Positions 24,798-35,970 of a DNA stretch of 64,000 nucleotides are shown here, piece by piece (positions within the stretch are counted from its first letter, which is position 1; each line of letters starts with the position of its first letter). This DNA comes from Rhynchospora pubera (taxonomy: Eukaryota; Streptophyta; Magnoliopsida; Poales; Cyperaceae), in NCBI GenBank assembly GCA_028095005.1, contig CM051459.1, positions 19,330,699 to 19,394,698 on the forward strand. The letters run 5' to 3'. The position numbers and the translations under genes are program-made. Under the pieces are notes generated by a model, which saw only the letters and a program-made list of their open reading frames with translations, was not told where the DNA came from and did no database searches.

Positions 24798-27700
24798 CTA
24801 CTGAAGTAAATCTTCATCAGAGTCTTCTCCTCCTGTCAACTGTGTCACCCTTCCAACATCCTGCACACCTCTTTCCAACCTAGCTTCCAATCCTGTCCAC
24901 AAACGAAAATTGTGAGTAACAATAAAAACAAGAGAATTAAAAGAGCAACCTCTGCTGTCATTGAAAGCTCGCTTATTCCTCTCCAACCAAATAGACCAAC
25001 AAAGAACAGCCACAAAACTAATAGTGTAAATTCTATCTGAATTACTTAAACCTAAACAACCATTCCAAATAAAATCCAAACTACTAAAATCTAGAGTTAT
25101 TTGTCTATCATTAAAGGAATTAAAAAGCTCCCAAAGACGACTAACAAAGGGGCAATGAACTAACAAGTGCTCCACTGTTTCAGCGTCCCTACAAAAGTAG
25201 CACTTGTTGGGCCCATGCCAACCTCTTTTTTCCAAATTATCTTGAGTTAAGATTTTGTTATGAAGGCTAAGCCTAAGAAAAAGCTTAATCTTAATAGGAA
25301 CTCTTGCTACCCAAACTGATTTTTTCAAATTAACTAAAGTATTGTCAAAAGTTAAAAACGAGTAACAACTTTTGACAGTAAAGAAACCCTTGGAATCAAG
25401 CTTCCAAGCTACAGAGTCACTATGCTCAGTGAAATGAACTGAATTTAATAAAACTTGAAGGTCTTCTTTTTCCTGTCTAAGACCTAAAGAGACTCCTCTA
25501 GTTAAAAATAAATTCATGTGATCATTCTTCCAAACATCAGCTAAGAAAGCCTCAGGTTTCTTAGTTTTACTAAAAGCAATAGGAAAAGTAACATCTAAAG
25601 TAGCATTTCCAGTCCAATTATCCGTCCAGAATCTAATTTGTTTGCCATTACCAACAATATGTCTAAAACCTACATTCAGGATAGGTATAAGGGAGTTAAT
25701 CTCCTTCCAAAAAAAAGAACTAGTAGAGGGGCATCTATAGTTATATTTAATGGAAACTAACTCTTTCCACAATGCTTTATGCTCAGAGTAAAAGAGTTTC
25801 CAAACCCATTTTCCCATTAAAGCAAAGTTCATGAGCTTTAGGTTGGTGATACCCCATCCCCCAAACTCTTTTTTCCTACAAATACAATCCCACTTAACTA
25901 AAGGATATTTCTTAGCATTAATTCCTTGAAGATTTCCCCATAAGAAGTTCCTCCTTAATTTATCAATCTTAGCAACAACCCAAGAAGGACAAGGAAAGAT
26001 TGATAAATGATATAAGGGAAGAGAGGAAAGAACAGCATTAATCAGAACCAATATCCCTCCTAGAGAGAGCATATTCCCTTTCCAATTGGAAAGTTTTTTA
26101 TGAATTTTCTCAATTAGGTGGTTCCAATTAGTCCTACTTGGTTTTTTCCAATGCAAAGGAACTCCTAAATATTTAATGGGAAGAGATCCTAACTTACAAT
26201 TAAAAATGTGAGCTAAAGAGCTAGCCCTAGTCCTATTAATATTAAGGGGAATAAGCTCAGTTTTGGCATAATTAATCTTGAGACCAGAAATTCCCTCAAA
26301 AGCCCTTAAAGCCCATTGAACTTTGTCTAGACCTGTTTCATCCGCTTTGAGGAAAAGAAGTGTGTCATCTGCATACTGCAGATGCATCACCTTAGAACCA
26401 TCTGATAAAGTTGGTCCTAATCCCTCAAAATGGCCTCTACTTACTCCTCGATGAAAAATTTTAGAAAGACCATCAGCTGCAAGGATGAAAAGATAAGGGG
26501 AAATTGGATCACCTTGTCTAAGACCCTTCTTACATTCAAACTGTTGTCCCATCTTCCCATTAATAAGAACAGAAGTTGTACCTTTCACTAAAATCTTAGA
26601 CATCCAACTTATCCACTGAGGATGAAAACCTCTAAGATGTAAGATTTTCATGAGAAAAGTCCAACTCAAGTTATCAAAAGCCTTCTCAAAATCTAATTTA
26701 AGAAGAACACCTTGTTCTTTGGTAAGATGCACATGGTGAGTAATTTCCTGTGCAGCTACCACTCCCTCTAGGATAAACCTATCTTGCAAAAAACCACTCT
26801 GAGTAGAACTAATAAGTTTATTTAAAACAGGTGCCAACCTATTAGCCAGTACCTTAGTAAAAATTTTGAAGATGCAGTTAATAAGACTGATGGGCCTAAA
26901 ATCAGTCACTCTCATAGCATCTGAAACTTTTGGAATAAGGCACAAAGTAGCCTTATTCAACAAAGCAATATCTAACCTATTAAAGAAAAAAATCTTCAAA
27001 CAAACTAAAAATGTCTTCCTTAATGACCTCCCAAAAGTGTTGATAAAAACACATTGGTAGACCATCAGGACCTGGGGCCTTGTCAGGACCAAGTTGAGTA
27101 ACAGCCTTATGAATCTCTTCTAAAGAAAAAGGAAGAATTAAAAGACTGTTATCTTCAATACTTACTTGCTCCTCCACCGACCAAATACTATCCTGCATTT
27201 ACCCCAATTAACAGAACACGAACCCAAAAGGGAAGAGAAGTGTTCAAAAACATGATTTTCAATGAGAACAGAATCCCTTGTTTCAGAACCATTAATTACC
27301 ATATGAGTAATTAGGTTTTTTTTCTTTCTCAAAGAAGCATATCTATGGAAAAATTTTGTGTTAGCATCGCCTTCTTTTAACCAAGTAACCTTCGAACGTT
27401 GTTTCCAATAAATTTCTTCATTCTGAAACAAATCATAAAGGTCTTTCTTGGCCAAAAGAAAATTCTCACACTCTAAATTATTTAAAGATCTGTGCTCAGC
27501 CAGATCCTCAAAAAATTTAATATCATCTACAAGAGATGTTTTTTTATCTCTAACTTCCTTTCCTAAATTAGCTCCCCAACCTCTAAACTTATTTTGAAGG
27601 ATCTGAATCTTTGTAATCCAATTATAAGCCTTAGTAGTTCCTAAAGGAATTTGTCTCCACCAAAAAGAAAAACGTTGATTCAGATCTTCATAACCTAACC

Positions 27701-28439
27701 AGGTTTTTTCAAATCTAAAAAGTCGATTAATCTGAACTTCAGGGATGCCAGCATCCAAAACTATGGGTGTGTGATCAGAGTAAATCCTAGGTAAACTATA
27801 AGAGTAAGATTGTGCAAAAGTATCGAGCCAATCCTGACTAGTTAAAAACCTATCAAGACAAGCAAACTTTAAACTCTGTCCACCTTTAGCCCAAGTATAC
27901 TTCCTATCCAGACACCTGAAATCCAAAAGATTGAATCTAGAGATCCAATTATTGAATTTGTTGACATTTCTAGAATCAAAAGAAACTCCTATTCGTTCTG
28001 ACCTATTCCTAATTATATTAAAATCACCTCCTACCACCCAAATTTGTTCAGCCATTGTACTTAAACCTTCTAACTCAGACCAAAAAGACTGTTTTAGACT
28101 GGCTAAGACAGGGCCATAAACAAAAGTGAAACAGAAGGGCTTATTCAAAAATTTTGATCTAGCTTTGACAGAAATTGAGAATCTATTAACTATCCAGTCC
28201 AAAATTATAAACTTAGAATCATCAATCCCCACTAATAAGCCTCCAGAGGCACCTTCCGAAGGGAGATATTTCCAAGTATAAACTGGACTAATAAGAGATA
28301 AATGCCTATTGAAGAATTTTTCTCTTTTAGTTTCTTGAATACTTAAGACATCAGGATGAATCAATTTAATGAAATCAACCAATTGTCCATGTTTATTGGG
28401 ACCTCTTAAACCTCTAATTTTCCAAGAAAAAATCTTCAT
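24798..28439 (-). pseudogene. LINE ORF2 (endonuclease-reverse transcriptase) with two frameshifts
   Basis: ORF2 is spread over three overlapping frames: 28439-27162 (AP-type endonuclease), 27198-26980 (start of the reverse transcriptase, with GPDKAPGPDGLP), and 27092-24798 (main RT). The first shift lies near 27198. The second lies near 26980-26995 at a run of seven A on the plus strand, and restores the original frame. Endonuclease motifs seen are SIQETK, VGGDFN, CLDRFL and SDHTP. The motif that is normally SWNxRG reads SWKIRG, so the conserved catalytic Asn is Lys. RT motifs are LDFEKAFD, GLRQGDPISPYLF and the catalytic LQYADD. A C-terminal zinc motif CYFCRDAETVEHLLVHC is present. No RNase H domain follows. 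The copy should be inactive. Confidence 0.88.
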
Positions 28440-28442
28440 TAA

Positions 28443-30860
28443 CTAACTTAAAACAAACCCACTCTGATCTATACTTAAATGTTGCAAGGAAACAGTAATG
28501 CCTTCCAACATCTGCAGAATTTTAACTGGTTCATAACTCCTAAGAGACTTAACTACATTTAATCTTTTTTCCAAATTATCTCCAAAGGAAATCCCAAAAT
28601 CCTCTAGAAGAGAGACAATCTGTGAATTAGAAAGACTACTCAAATGAAAAATACCTGTGAGCACAGCACTTGGAGCATCCAAAGGGCCAACAGCTGCTTG
28701 ATCTTGTGTCACTTCAACTCCATATCCAAACTGTTCCTGAGCAATTTCTGGAGAAAGCACCTGATCAACAGGAGATGAGACCAATCCTAAGCCATCAGAA
28801 ATTCGGGCAGTATTTATGTCTCGGATTTTTGCCTCTAACTCTCTTCTTTTTTCAGCTTGAGCCTTTAGAGCTCTAGTATACCACTTCATTTCTTCAATTT
28901 GATCCTTAAGGGCTTTGTTTTCCTGCTCCCTCTTCTTAAGCAGAGCCTTGATGTTGGCTAACTCCTGCTTAGAACCAGAAGTCGGTCCAACAATACTTGC
29001 AGATTTAACAATGTTACTGCCTGACTTTTGAGACTTAGTGTCATCTGAGATGACGATAGTCTGAGGCACGGGAGGACTAGAGGCTACTATAGAAGGTGAA
29101 CTGTTAGAGGGAGTCTGTGAGGAAGAAATAATGCGGGTAGAGGGCCGGGAAGAAGAAGGTTAAGTGGAATGAGAAGAAACTGTTCCTGAGAGAGAGAGAG
29201 AACTAGGATTTGAAGAGTTTTTAGTAAGAGAAGCTGAAGAAGAGTGAACTTTGGAAGGGAGAGAGTGAGAAGGCTGAGGGAAGTCAAGAAGCAGTTGTTG
29301 AGGAAAAGGGGTACTAACATTCAAAGCCTCTTTAACCTGTCTTCTCTCCTCCTCCTCCAGATCAGCAGCTGAAGCCTTACCTTTCCCTTTACCAAATTGA
29401 ATGTCAGGCTGAGCCACAATCTTGTCAGATGATTCAGAAATGATGATTCCTCTTTCTAAACTCTTCCTGACTTGACCTCTGGTAAGCACTGTAGGACTGT
29501 CATGAATCACCTGTTCTACTGTCTTAACAGGGGTTGTGACCAGATTCTGGGCATCAGGTTTCTTCTTCTTATTTCTCTTTTTTTTGTTTGGCTGAGGTTG
29601 AGTATTTTCAGCCCCTACCACAGTAACCACTGGAGAAGTGAAAGGAACTGGGTGAATGGCATTCACTACTGCTTCATCTTCCTTAGTCCAGTTCAAATGG
29701 GGGGTAGATTTAATCAACTTAGCAAAATCAGAGCCCCTCAAATCACCTTCAACCACAAAGTGAACCATTACCAAATCAATTTCACCATTTGGCCAATCTA
29801 TCCTATACCAAGCATAGTCAGGGATCATTGATCTTTCTCCTACATCAATCTGGACCCGAAGCCACTTTCCTTCTAAACCCAGATGAGTAGCATAATCAGG
29901 GGTAGCTAACTTTCCAAAGTAAACCAATTGGGATAAACCATGCCAAGACCTCCAACCATAAGGAACATCTAAAATTCTTACCCAGTAACGCTTGGGATCA
30001 CCTCTTGGATCAATCCATTGCGCTTCTCGCAAAATAGGAAAGAACCTCTTCTGGCCATTCTTAGCAGTCATCTCGAAGTGACGAAGCGCAAATTGCTCAT
30101 CACGCCAAGACAAAGAGGGGCCTATGACTTGGAAGCGATGAAGGTCGTGCTGAACCACCCTGGCTTGGTCCGCCGGAAGGCGGCGACGCATCTCACAAAT
30201 CACTTCAAGCAACGAAATCGAAGAATCGGCTTGAAAAATGATACTTCGCTCAAGTTCTCTCATCTTTTCTAGAATCTTGTCATCTACTTGAAGTTTATGG
30301 AGGAAACGAGGCGGATCCATGTCTTTGCAAACGCTCGAGTTCTCCGAAGGAGGAGAAGTCGAAACAGACAGAGAAGAAGAAAAAGTGGAAAAGGAAGAAC
30401 TAGGGTTTGTGGAGGTAGGAGAAGTAGTCGAGGAGATGTGAAAATGAAGAGACGGGCACTTTCTTGCTTTATGTCCAGTACATTTACAAATAAAGCAAAG
30501 AGGAGGATCTCTACAAACAGAAGCACCGTGTCCCTTACCTCCACATCTCAAGCATCGACCCTTCATCCTACGGCCCCAATTCTCCTTCGCCGTCTTTTCA
30601 AGAACAGATCTTTTATGCGACTGGAGAAGACTTGATCTTTGAGGCCCTCCAGTTTGCTTGGAAACGCCTTCTATCAAAGCCCCCGCATAACTGGAGAAAG
30701 CTCCCTGAGACCCAAAACGCGCAATTAAAGACCTGGCTCTTTTCAGCTCCTCTCCAGTCAAGGAGGGAAGAGAGGTCGCCGGAATCTCTACCCCTCCGGC
30801 CGGAGAAAAGGACTGGAGAAAGGAAGAGAACGAAGAACGCTCAAGAAAGCTACGAAACAT
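28443..30860 (-). pseudogene. LINE ORF1 (nucleic-acid-binding protein) with one in-frame stop
   Basis: The frame runs from ATG at 30860 to TAG at 28443, 805 codons, broken by a single TAA at 29160-29162 (codon 567). The same frame resumes immediately after it. In order it contains two CCHC zinc knuckles (CLRCGGKGHGASVC and CFICKCTGHKARKC, about residues 103-135), a Ser/Thr-rich linker, and a region with WVRILDVPYGWRSWHGLSQLV that resembles the RRM-like/DUF4283-type domain of plant LINE ORF1 proteins. A basic segment (KKKRNKKKK) follows, then after the stop a heptad-rich coiled coil (LKKREQENKALKDQIEEMK). The protein would bind LINE RNA in the ribonucleoprotein. The three-base spacing to the ORF2 ATG suggests coupled translation. 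Confidence 0.85.
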
Positions 30861-30988
30861 TTTTCACTAACTAAATTCTGTTACAATATAGTTTTCCAGA
30901 ATTAAAAATATGAAATGTTCACATTAACTATTGGCAATTATAGACCACTTAAAATAATAGGCGTCTTCAGTAATTTTCTATTTATAAA

Positions 30989-31249
30989 TATGCTTTTTTT
31001 TATCAGCAGTCTACTAGCAATATATCTATATACTGGATGACATGATACCTAAGCTACTCACTTGAGTAATATATTTTTTAATATGCTTTTTTTTTTATCA
31101 ACAGTCTTCTAGCAAAGTATTAGTGGATGATACCTAAGCTACTCACTTGAGTAATATTTTTATTTTTTTAATATTCTATGTTTTTATATCAGAAGTCTAC
31201 TAGAACGTAGTAACATATTAATTTAGTGGATGATGCCAAAGCTACTCAT
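30989..31249. repeat. Three diverged tandem copies of a roughly 92-bp unit
   Basis: The units share TTTTTTATCARCAGTCTWCTAG, split here as ATCAGCAGTCTACTAG then GATACCTAAGCTACTCAC and TTGAGTAATATTTTT. Copies start near 30989, 31081 and 31176. The third is the most diverged and lacks the last part. Confidence 0.8.
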
Positions 31250-32334
31250 GGAAAAGAATAATAATAATAATAATAATAAACCAAAGATCAATGCAGGAGC
31301 ATATACCTTTAGTTCGAATATTAAATTTCAAGGAATAATAGTAGACTAAAGTTCGTTAAGAATATGTTACATATTCTTTTTCTTTCGATATAATATAATT
31401 TATACAAAGAATTGGTTCTGTGAGCATTTTTACTTTTTGCGATAACTAGAAGTAATAAAAGTACAAGATATATGCGTAATATGCTTTACATAAAGTTTTC
31501 ACTGGAAATATACATATTGTGAAATTCTCCACCGTCAATGCTTTGTCAGTTATTCACTTGAACAGGATATAGTTAGTGGTTGGCTTAATAGAATAATGTT
31601 TTTACATGATTACATCATGCTTCTATCCAAGGATTTTCTTTTACATTTTTCTATATGACTTGAAAGACCGTATTACCGTATACTTCTCTTTGAGTTTGCA
31701 AAACACTCCATTTAATACCAAACTACCCTTTATTTCAGATAAAAATACGATTGTAATCCATAAATAGCTGAGATCATTTAAGTCTTTTCACTGAAAAAGT
31801 GATAGTGTTTTGCAAACTCATAGTGTCCTGAGCAATTCCCCTTCTCCAAGTCTTTTGCATTTCGTCTGTTCCTTTATTGATGAATGATACCGCCACTAAC
31901 AAAACATTTTTACCTTTATGCGAGCGCATTCTCAGTCAAGAATTTGGATCCAAGATCAAATTAGAAGTCATTTTTGCGTATGCTTTGTGCAATTGTGCTT
32001 CCAGATATTATGGCCCGGGAATTTAATAGATGATGGGCTTAAATTTTCCAAACTTTTTGAACTTTTTTTAAGTGTCAAAGGGCCCTGAAGGCCTAGTTAA
32101 TTGAGCGACCAAACATTATAGCCTAGTGTTCCCTAGATTTTGTGACCTGCGGCCCAAAGTTCCCTAAGTCATTCTTATCAAATTCTTTTTAGAATAAGCA
32201 AGAAGCTATGATATGTTAAGAGTAATGCTGAAAATTAATTAGTGACATCGTACTAATTACCATTGCGCTCTTTGTGCAGCGATAGCATCTCAGTGATGGT
32301 CTGTCACCCAGCGCACTTCCGTCATTTCTAAATG
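31250..32334. other. AT-rich intergenic DNA with a small inverted repeat
   Basis: Contains an (ATA)n run near 31258-31279. A 16-bp perfect inverted repeat, GAGTTTGCAAAACACT at 31692-31707 and its complement at 31804-31819, may be the inner part of a decayed MITE. No gene is seen. Confidence 0.5.
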
Positions 32335-32575
32335 TTTAGTTTAAAAAGTACAAATATTTTATTATTTAAGTATATATGTTCTGTTAGTTGCAAAAAATAT
32401 ATATAAATATTATAAGAAAAAATATTTATTTTATTAAGTATAAATGTTTAGTTTAGTAAGTATAAATGTTGAGTTGGGTAAGTACAAATATTCTATTAAT
32501 TAATTGAGTATAAATGTTCAGTAGTTGCAATAAAAAATATAAATGTTATAAGAAAAAATGTTATTACTAAACCAA
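32335..32575. repeat. Degenerate short tandem repeat (AAGTATAAATGTTNAGTT-like)
   Basis: Six or more loose copies of AAGTATAAATGTT or AAGTACAAATATT, each followed by AGTT or CTATTA, recur at irregular 25-45 bp spacing. Confidence 0.7.
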
Positions 32576-32816
32576 GCGAAGGGGTCACGAACTAGACAAA
32601 AAACATATGAAATTTAGAATGCGTCATGAATCGATTCGGTTCAAATTAATTTTTTTTTCCACTCTAGCCTAGTGTGCCTCGACTAACGCGTAATTTTATA
32701 TTAAACCATTAATTGATGTATTTAACTGAACACTTGTAATTATTAAAATGAACACATTTCGTTACTAAACTGAATTTTTGTAACGGACACTACTAGTCAC
32801 GTGAGGCTCACGCGCG

Positions 32817-32845
32817 CGCCATTTGTTCGGCAATGGCGCGCAATG
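32817..32845. repeat. Perfect GC-rich hairpin
   Basis: GCGCGCCATT, eight bases, then AATGGCGCGC form a perfect 10-bp stem. It sits in a small GC-rich island within AT-rich DNA. Confidence 0.8.
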
Positions 32846-33065
32846 ATAAATCTGCCGATGACAGTTATCATTCCTGGTAATGCTAAAGTCAAACGTGACA
32901 TCAAATATGATTTGAGATTAGCAATTAAAATTTTTAACAATCCATCCGAATCGATCAATATGAGCTTCATCTTGAAATTTTCTTGAACACATACATTTTT
33001 GGTAGAAAAAGCGAGACGCTGCGACATATTAATCCAAACTTTAGATAAGAATGTTTTAAGCAAAT

Positions 33066-33577
33066 GGGACCGTTTGGATGGTATGGGAACGAGGAAGGAA
33101 TGAGGATTTTAGGAAGAAAATATTGGGAAGAGTGTTATTCTGGGAATAAGAAATATTGTTTGGATGGTGAGTTAGGAATAAGCAAATTAATATTAATTTA
33201 AATAAATTATTTAAAAATATTATTTTAATATTAAATAAAGTATTAATTAAAGAGCACACAAAATTTTATTTGGCTATTAGTATTCAGCTAATTTTGTTGA
33301 AAATTTGTATATATAATTGCTGGAAGAAGCTATTTTTCTCTTTATTCCTAACTTGTTTAGATGCTTAGGAAGAAGTTATTCCTATCCGTTTGGATGAGAT
33401 GTGGAAATAAGAGAATAAGGAAATAAATTTATTATAAACAATCCAAACTCTTTACAAAGTTACACACTTTCTAATACTTCTTCCCACTTCTTCCCTTATT
33501 CTACTTATTCTCACACCATCCAAACGGAACCAAAAAGAATCAATTCTTCTTTATTCTCATACCTTCCAAACGGCTCC
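33066..33577. mobile_element. MITE pair: outer element with a Tourist-like MITE nested inside
   Basis: The outer ends read GGACCGTTTGGATGGTATG and, inverted, GGAGCCGTTTGGAAGGTATG. Within it, 33385-33531 carries inverted ends TCCGTTTGGATGAGATGTG / TTCCGTTTGGATGGTGTG and the same interior as the MITEs at 48235 and 54505. Target duplications are not clear for either. It may be one compound element instead of two insertions. Confidence 0.6.
33385..33531 (+). mobile_element. Tourist-like MITE of the GTTTGGAT family
   Basis: It shares AATTTATTATAAACAATCC and ACAAAGTTACACACTTTC with the other family members in this window and has inverted CCGTTTGGAT ends. Confidence 0.7.
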
Positions 33578-34064
33578 ATTAAGAACAATAAATCCCTTGA
33601 AGCAAAAGAGAATTGAGATTACAGATCCCAACTAATAATATTAAAACGAAGAAGTTCAATACAAGAAAGTTGAAGTCTAAAAGCTCAGACAGAGCTATAA
33701 GCTATTAGCTAACCAAGCTAAACCAAGTAAACTGGATGATCGGCGGATTTTATATAGATATTTCAATCCTTTTAGGCCCCAAATTACAACTAAATATCTG
33801 TGTTTTAGTTAGATTTTAACATATTTAGGTTAGTTTTAATTAAGTTTGTGTCAAAGAAGGAGTTACTACAATAATCTCTATTTTTATGCAGATTTTGGAC
33901 AAGAACATGACATAAATGATTAAATAAAGTTGTGGAGCTTCTCATAAGCTTTCCAACGGTACTTGAATCACCTCAAACGGAGTCCGGATGAAGAAATTAT
34001 GGGCAAAATACGAACAAGGCGCAATGCTGAAATTTCCAGACCTGCTCTCAGGACGATTTCTGGC

Positions 34065-34088
34065 GACCCGCCAGAATCCTGGCGGGTC
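34065..34088 (+). repeat. U3 hairpin with the GACCCGCCAG motif
   Basis: GACCCGCCAG, a four-base loop, then CTGGCGGGTC form a perfect 10-bp stem about 140 bp upstream of the TATA box. It occurs in all four LTRs. Confidence 0.85.
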
Positions 34089-34223
34089 CGCCCGAAACCT
34101 GCCTGAAATAGCAGAAAGTGCCCGTTTTAGAGTTCTAACTTGGGAAGACGGTTATTCTCTATTTCCATCACGTCCAGAAGCATTTTCCTGCTATTATGAG
34201 CGCCTCCCATCAATTCTAAAGCC

Positions 34224-34230
34224 TATATAA
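34224..34230 (+). promoter_or_regulatory. TATA box of LTR 1
   Basis: TATATAA lies in CCTATATAAACATGG. It is identical in the other LTRs (38470, 42716, 46983). Transcription would start about 30 bases downstream, defining the U3/R border near 34255-34260. Confidence 0.7.
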
Positions 34231-35010
34231 ACATGGTTTGAGGAGATTTCAAGGGGAGAAGAAGGAGAGATCGAATTTGGAGAGAAATCAAAGTTTAGAG
34301 AGAGATTTGAGAGTTTCTACACGACGCGGCAATCCAAGGTCCAGGCGGATCCGCCCGAAAGGAGACGGGGCCGTTTGAAGGCAGGCGGAGGAGGAAGAAG
34401 AGAGGAATCGAAGTTCATTTGTTGTATTCTATCTCTTCTTTTTATCTTTTGTTTGTTTATTCGAGAAAACTTTGGTTTGTATGATTCTATGTCTTGTCTA
34501 GCTTAGAATTGTTGTTAGGGGCAATTGTAGGGAACCATGACTTGGTAGATTAATGAAGTTTGATTTAGTTTTCTAATTTTTCTAAGTTGCTTTGCTTTAC
34601 TTAAGTTTATTTGCTGAAATTGTGAATTGAATTGAATTGATTTGAAGGTTTGCTCACTTGGTTAGGCCTGACCTCGTAGATAAGCAAATAGAACCCTAAT
34701 CTCAAAACAATTTGTGTTCTCATACCATAGGATAGTTAGTATACCCAAAAGGTGAAACCGGAACTTAGCCGAGAGGTTTATTCCCTCCTAAGGTCGAGAG
34801 ATCTAGGATATCCTACCGAATAGTTAAAGCAAACCCTTAAACTTAAGCCAAGAAACGAGAGTTGAAACTTAGGTTTTTTAGGGAGGTTTAGAGGTCAAAA
34901 CTTAGTGATACCAGATCAAGAACGAGAGTTAGTATTTGGACCAGAGTTTAAGCCAAAAACCTGAACTTAGAGAACTTAGAAACTAATTAAACTGAATTGT
35001 CGTACTGTTC

Positions 35011-35095
35011 TGGCGACCCGCCAGGAATCCTGTCGACCCGCCAGGAAGTCTGTCGACCCGCCAGGAATCCTGTCGACCCGCCAGGATAGTGCCTG
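35011..35095 (+). repeat. Four-copy 20-bp tandem repeat in the LTR
   Basis: Units of the form TGTCGACCCGCCAGGAATCC are repeated about four times, the first starting TGGCGACCCG. The same array is present in each LTR; LTR 4 has two base changes in it. Confidence 0.95.
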
Positions 35096-35370
35096 GAAGT
35101 GGAACCCGAACAATTGATCCTAATTCGTGTTATTTTGTTAGAACTCGCATTCTCAATCAAACTTAGATCAACCTTAGGATTTGATACTTCTTCAATTCAT
35201 CAATTAAATCCTCAATTGATTTGAACCTTCGTCTAGCTAATTAAATAAGGTAAAAGATTGATATTCCAACACCGTCCCTGTGGATTCGACCCTTAAGCTA
35301 TCACTGCAAACGATTAGATCGGTGATTCCTAAGGATTTGTTTTGATTTAGGTATTCCTTTCGATCAAAAA

Positions 35371-35388
35371 TGGCGCCGTTGCCGGGGA
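35371..35388 (+). promoter_or_regulatory. Primer-binding site, internal region 1 (tRNA-Asp type)
   Basis: TGGCGCCGTTGCCGGGGA lies four bases after the LTR end. It is complementary to the 3' end of plant tRNA-Asp(GTC), the primer known for Athila-type elements. Identical sites are at 39617-39634 and 43863-43880. Confidence 0.88.
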
Positions 35389-35503
35389 CGGTTTGCTAGA
35401 ATATTGATATTTTGCATTAGTTAATTAGTATAGACACCCTTGTATCCTTGTATCTTACTTATTTTATCTTTATCTTAAAAATCCAAAAATATTTTCTATC
35501 ACC

Positions 35504-35767
35504 ATGTTTCGTTCTTTTCAGGTATTCGAAGAAGAATTGGAAGGTGGTGATGCAAAGAAGATCGTCGCATCCGATGAAACAAACGAAGAGTTCAACCAAA
35601 CCAACTTGAGCGCACTTAGACGATGCTTGGAGGAATTCAATGTCCAAATCGAGCCAAGGAAGATGACATCCAAAGAGGAACACACCAAGCATGTTTTAAG
35701 GCGTCCGTTCAAGCACTTTTGGGAGAACTATGATGCGTTGAGAGGGAGAAAAGTGAAGATAAGATGA
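35504..35767 (+). CDS. Uncharacterised 87-aa frame of internal region 1
   Basis: It begins MFRSFQVFEEELEGG, is Glu/Lys-rich, and is kept intact in all three internal regions (also 39750-40013 and 43996-44259; the third copy has two amino-acid changes). It is the first ATG frame after the primer-binding site, so it occupies the position where gag would start. I recognise no gag domain. It could be a leftover of gag or an adapted short protein. Expression is unproven. Confidence 0.4.
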   Translation: MFRSFQVFEEELEGGDAKKIVASDETNEEFNQTNLSALRRCLEEFNVQIEPRKMTSKEEHTKHVLRRPFKHFWENYDALRGRKVKIR

Positions 35768-35810
35768 GCAAATGCAAGGAGGTCGAGCTAATGACCTAAA
35801 ACAAGCGCTT

Positions 35811-35828
35811 CTTGGGAGGCAACCCAAG
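35811..35828 (+). repeat. Short hairpin CTTGGG-AGGCAA-CCCAAG
   Basis: This stem-loop is present in all three internal regions. The GGGAGGCAACCC motif is familiar from plant Athila-type Ty3 elements, which supports the classification. Confidence 0.7.
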
Positions 35829-35970
35829 ACCAAAAATTTCAATTTTCGTCATTAGTTTAGTTTAGTTTAATTTAGTTAGGTTAATTTCGGTATAACTCAT
35901 TGATCTTTGTTGATTGGTTTCAGATTTTAGACGATAATACAAGCTTTTTAGAAGCACAACCGTTCGAGTT

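Larger units (their letters stand above)
24541..30876 (-). mobile_element. Nearly full-length L1-type LINE, about 6.3 kb
   Basis: The element reads on the minus strand: a very short 5' UTR, ORF1 (30860-28443), ORF2 (28439-24798), a 3' UTR and a poly-A tail (T-run at about 24537-24552). It is flanked by a 19-bp target duplication TCTGTTACARTATAGTTTT (24522-24540 and 30877-30895) with one transition. The structure, CCHC knuckles in ORF1, the order endonuclease then reverse transcriptase in ORF2, and a zf-RVT motif place it with plant L1-type LINEs. Because the ATG lies only 16 bases from the 5' end, the copy may be slightly 5'-truncated. Confidence 0.93.
33737..35366 (+). repeat. LTR 1 (outermost 5' LTR)
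   Basis: A 1630-bp LTR from TGATCGGCGG to TTTCGATCA, preceded by the CTGGA target duplication. It carries a private A-to-C change (GACAAGAACATG; the other LTRs have GACAAGAAAATG). U3 contains an open 80-codon frame (33988-34230) that is also open in the other three LTRs. The frame lies upstream of the TATA box, so it is unlikely to be translated from the element's own transcript. Confidence 0.96.

Noticed and set aside
29472..30874. Several plus-strand frames of 80-119 codons
   Set aside because: They are antisense shadows of LINE ORF1.
34998..35095. CRISPR-like array
   Set aside because: The 20-bp units are directly adjacent with no spacers, recur in every LTR and lie in a plant retrotransposon.
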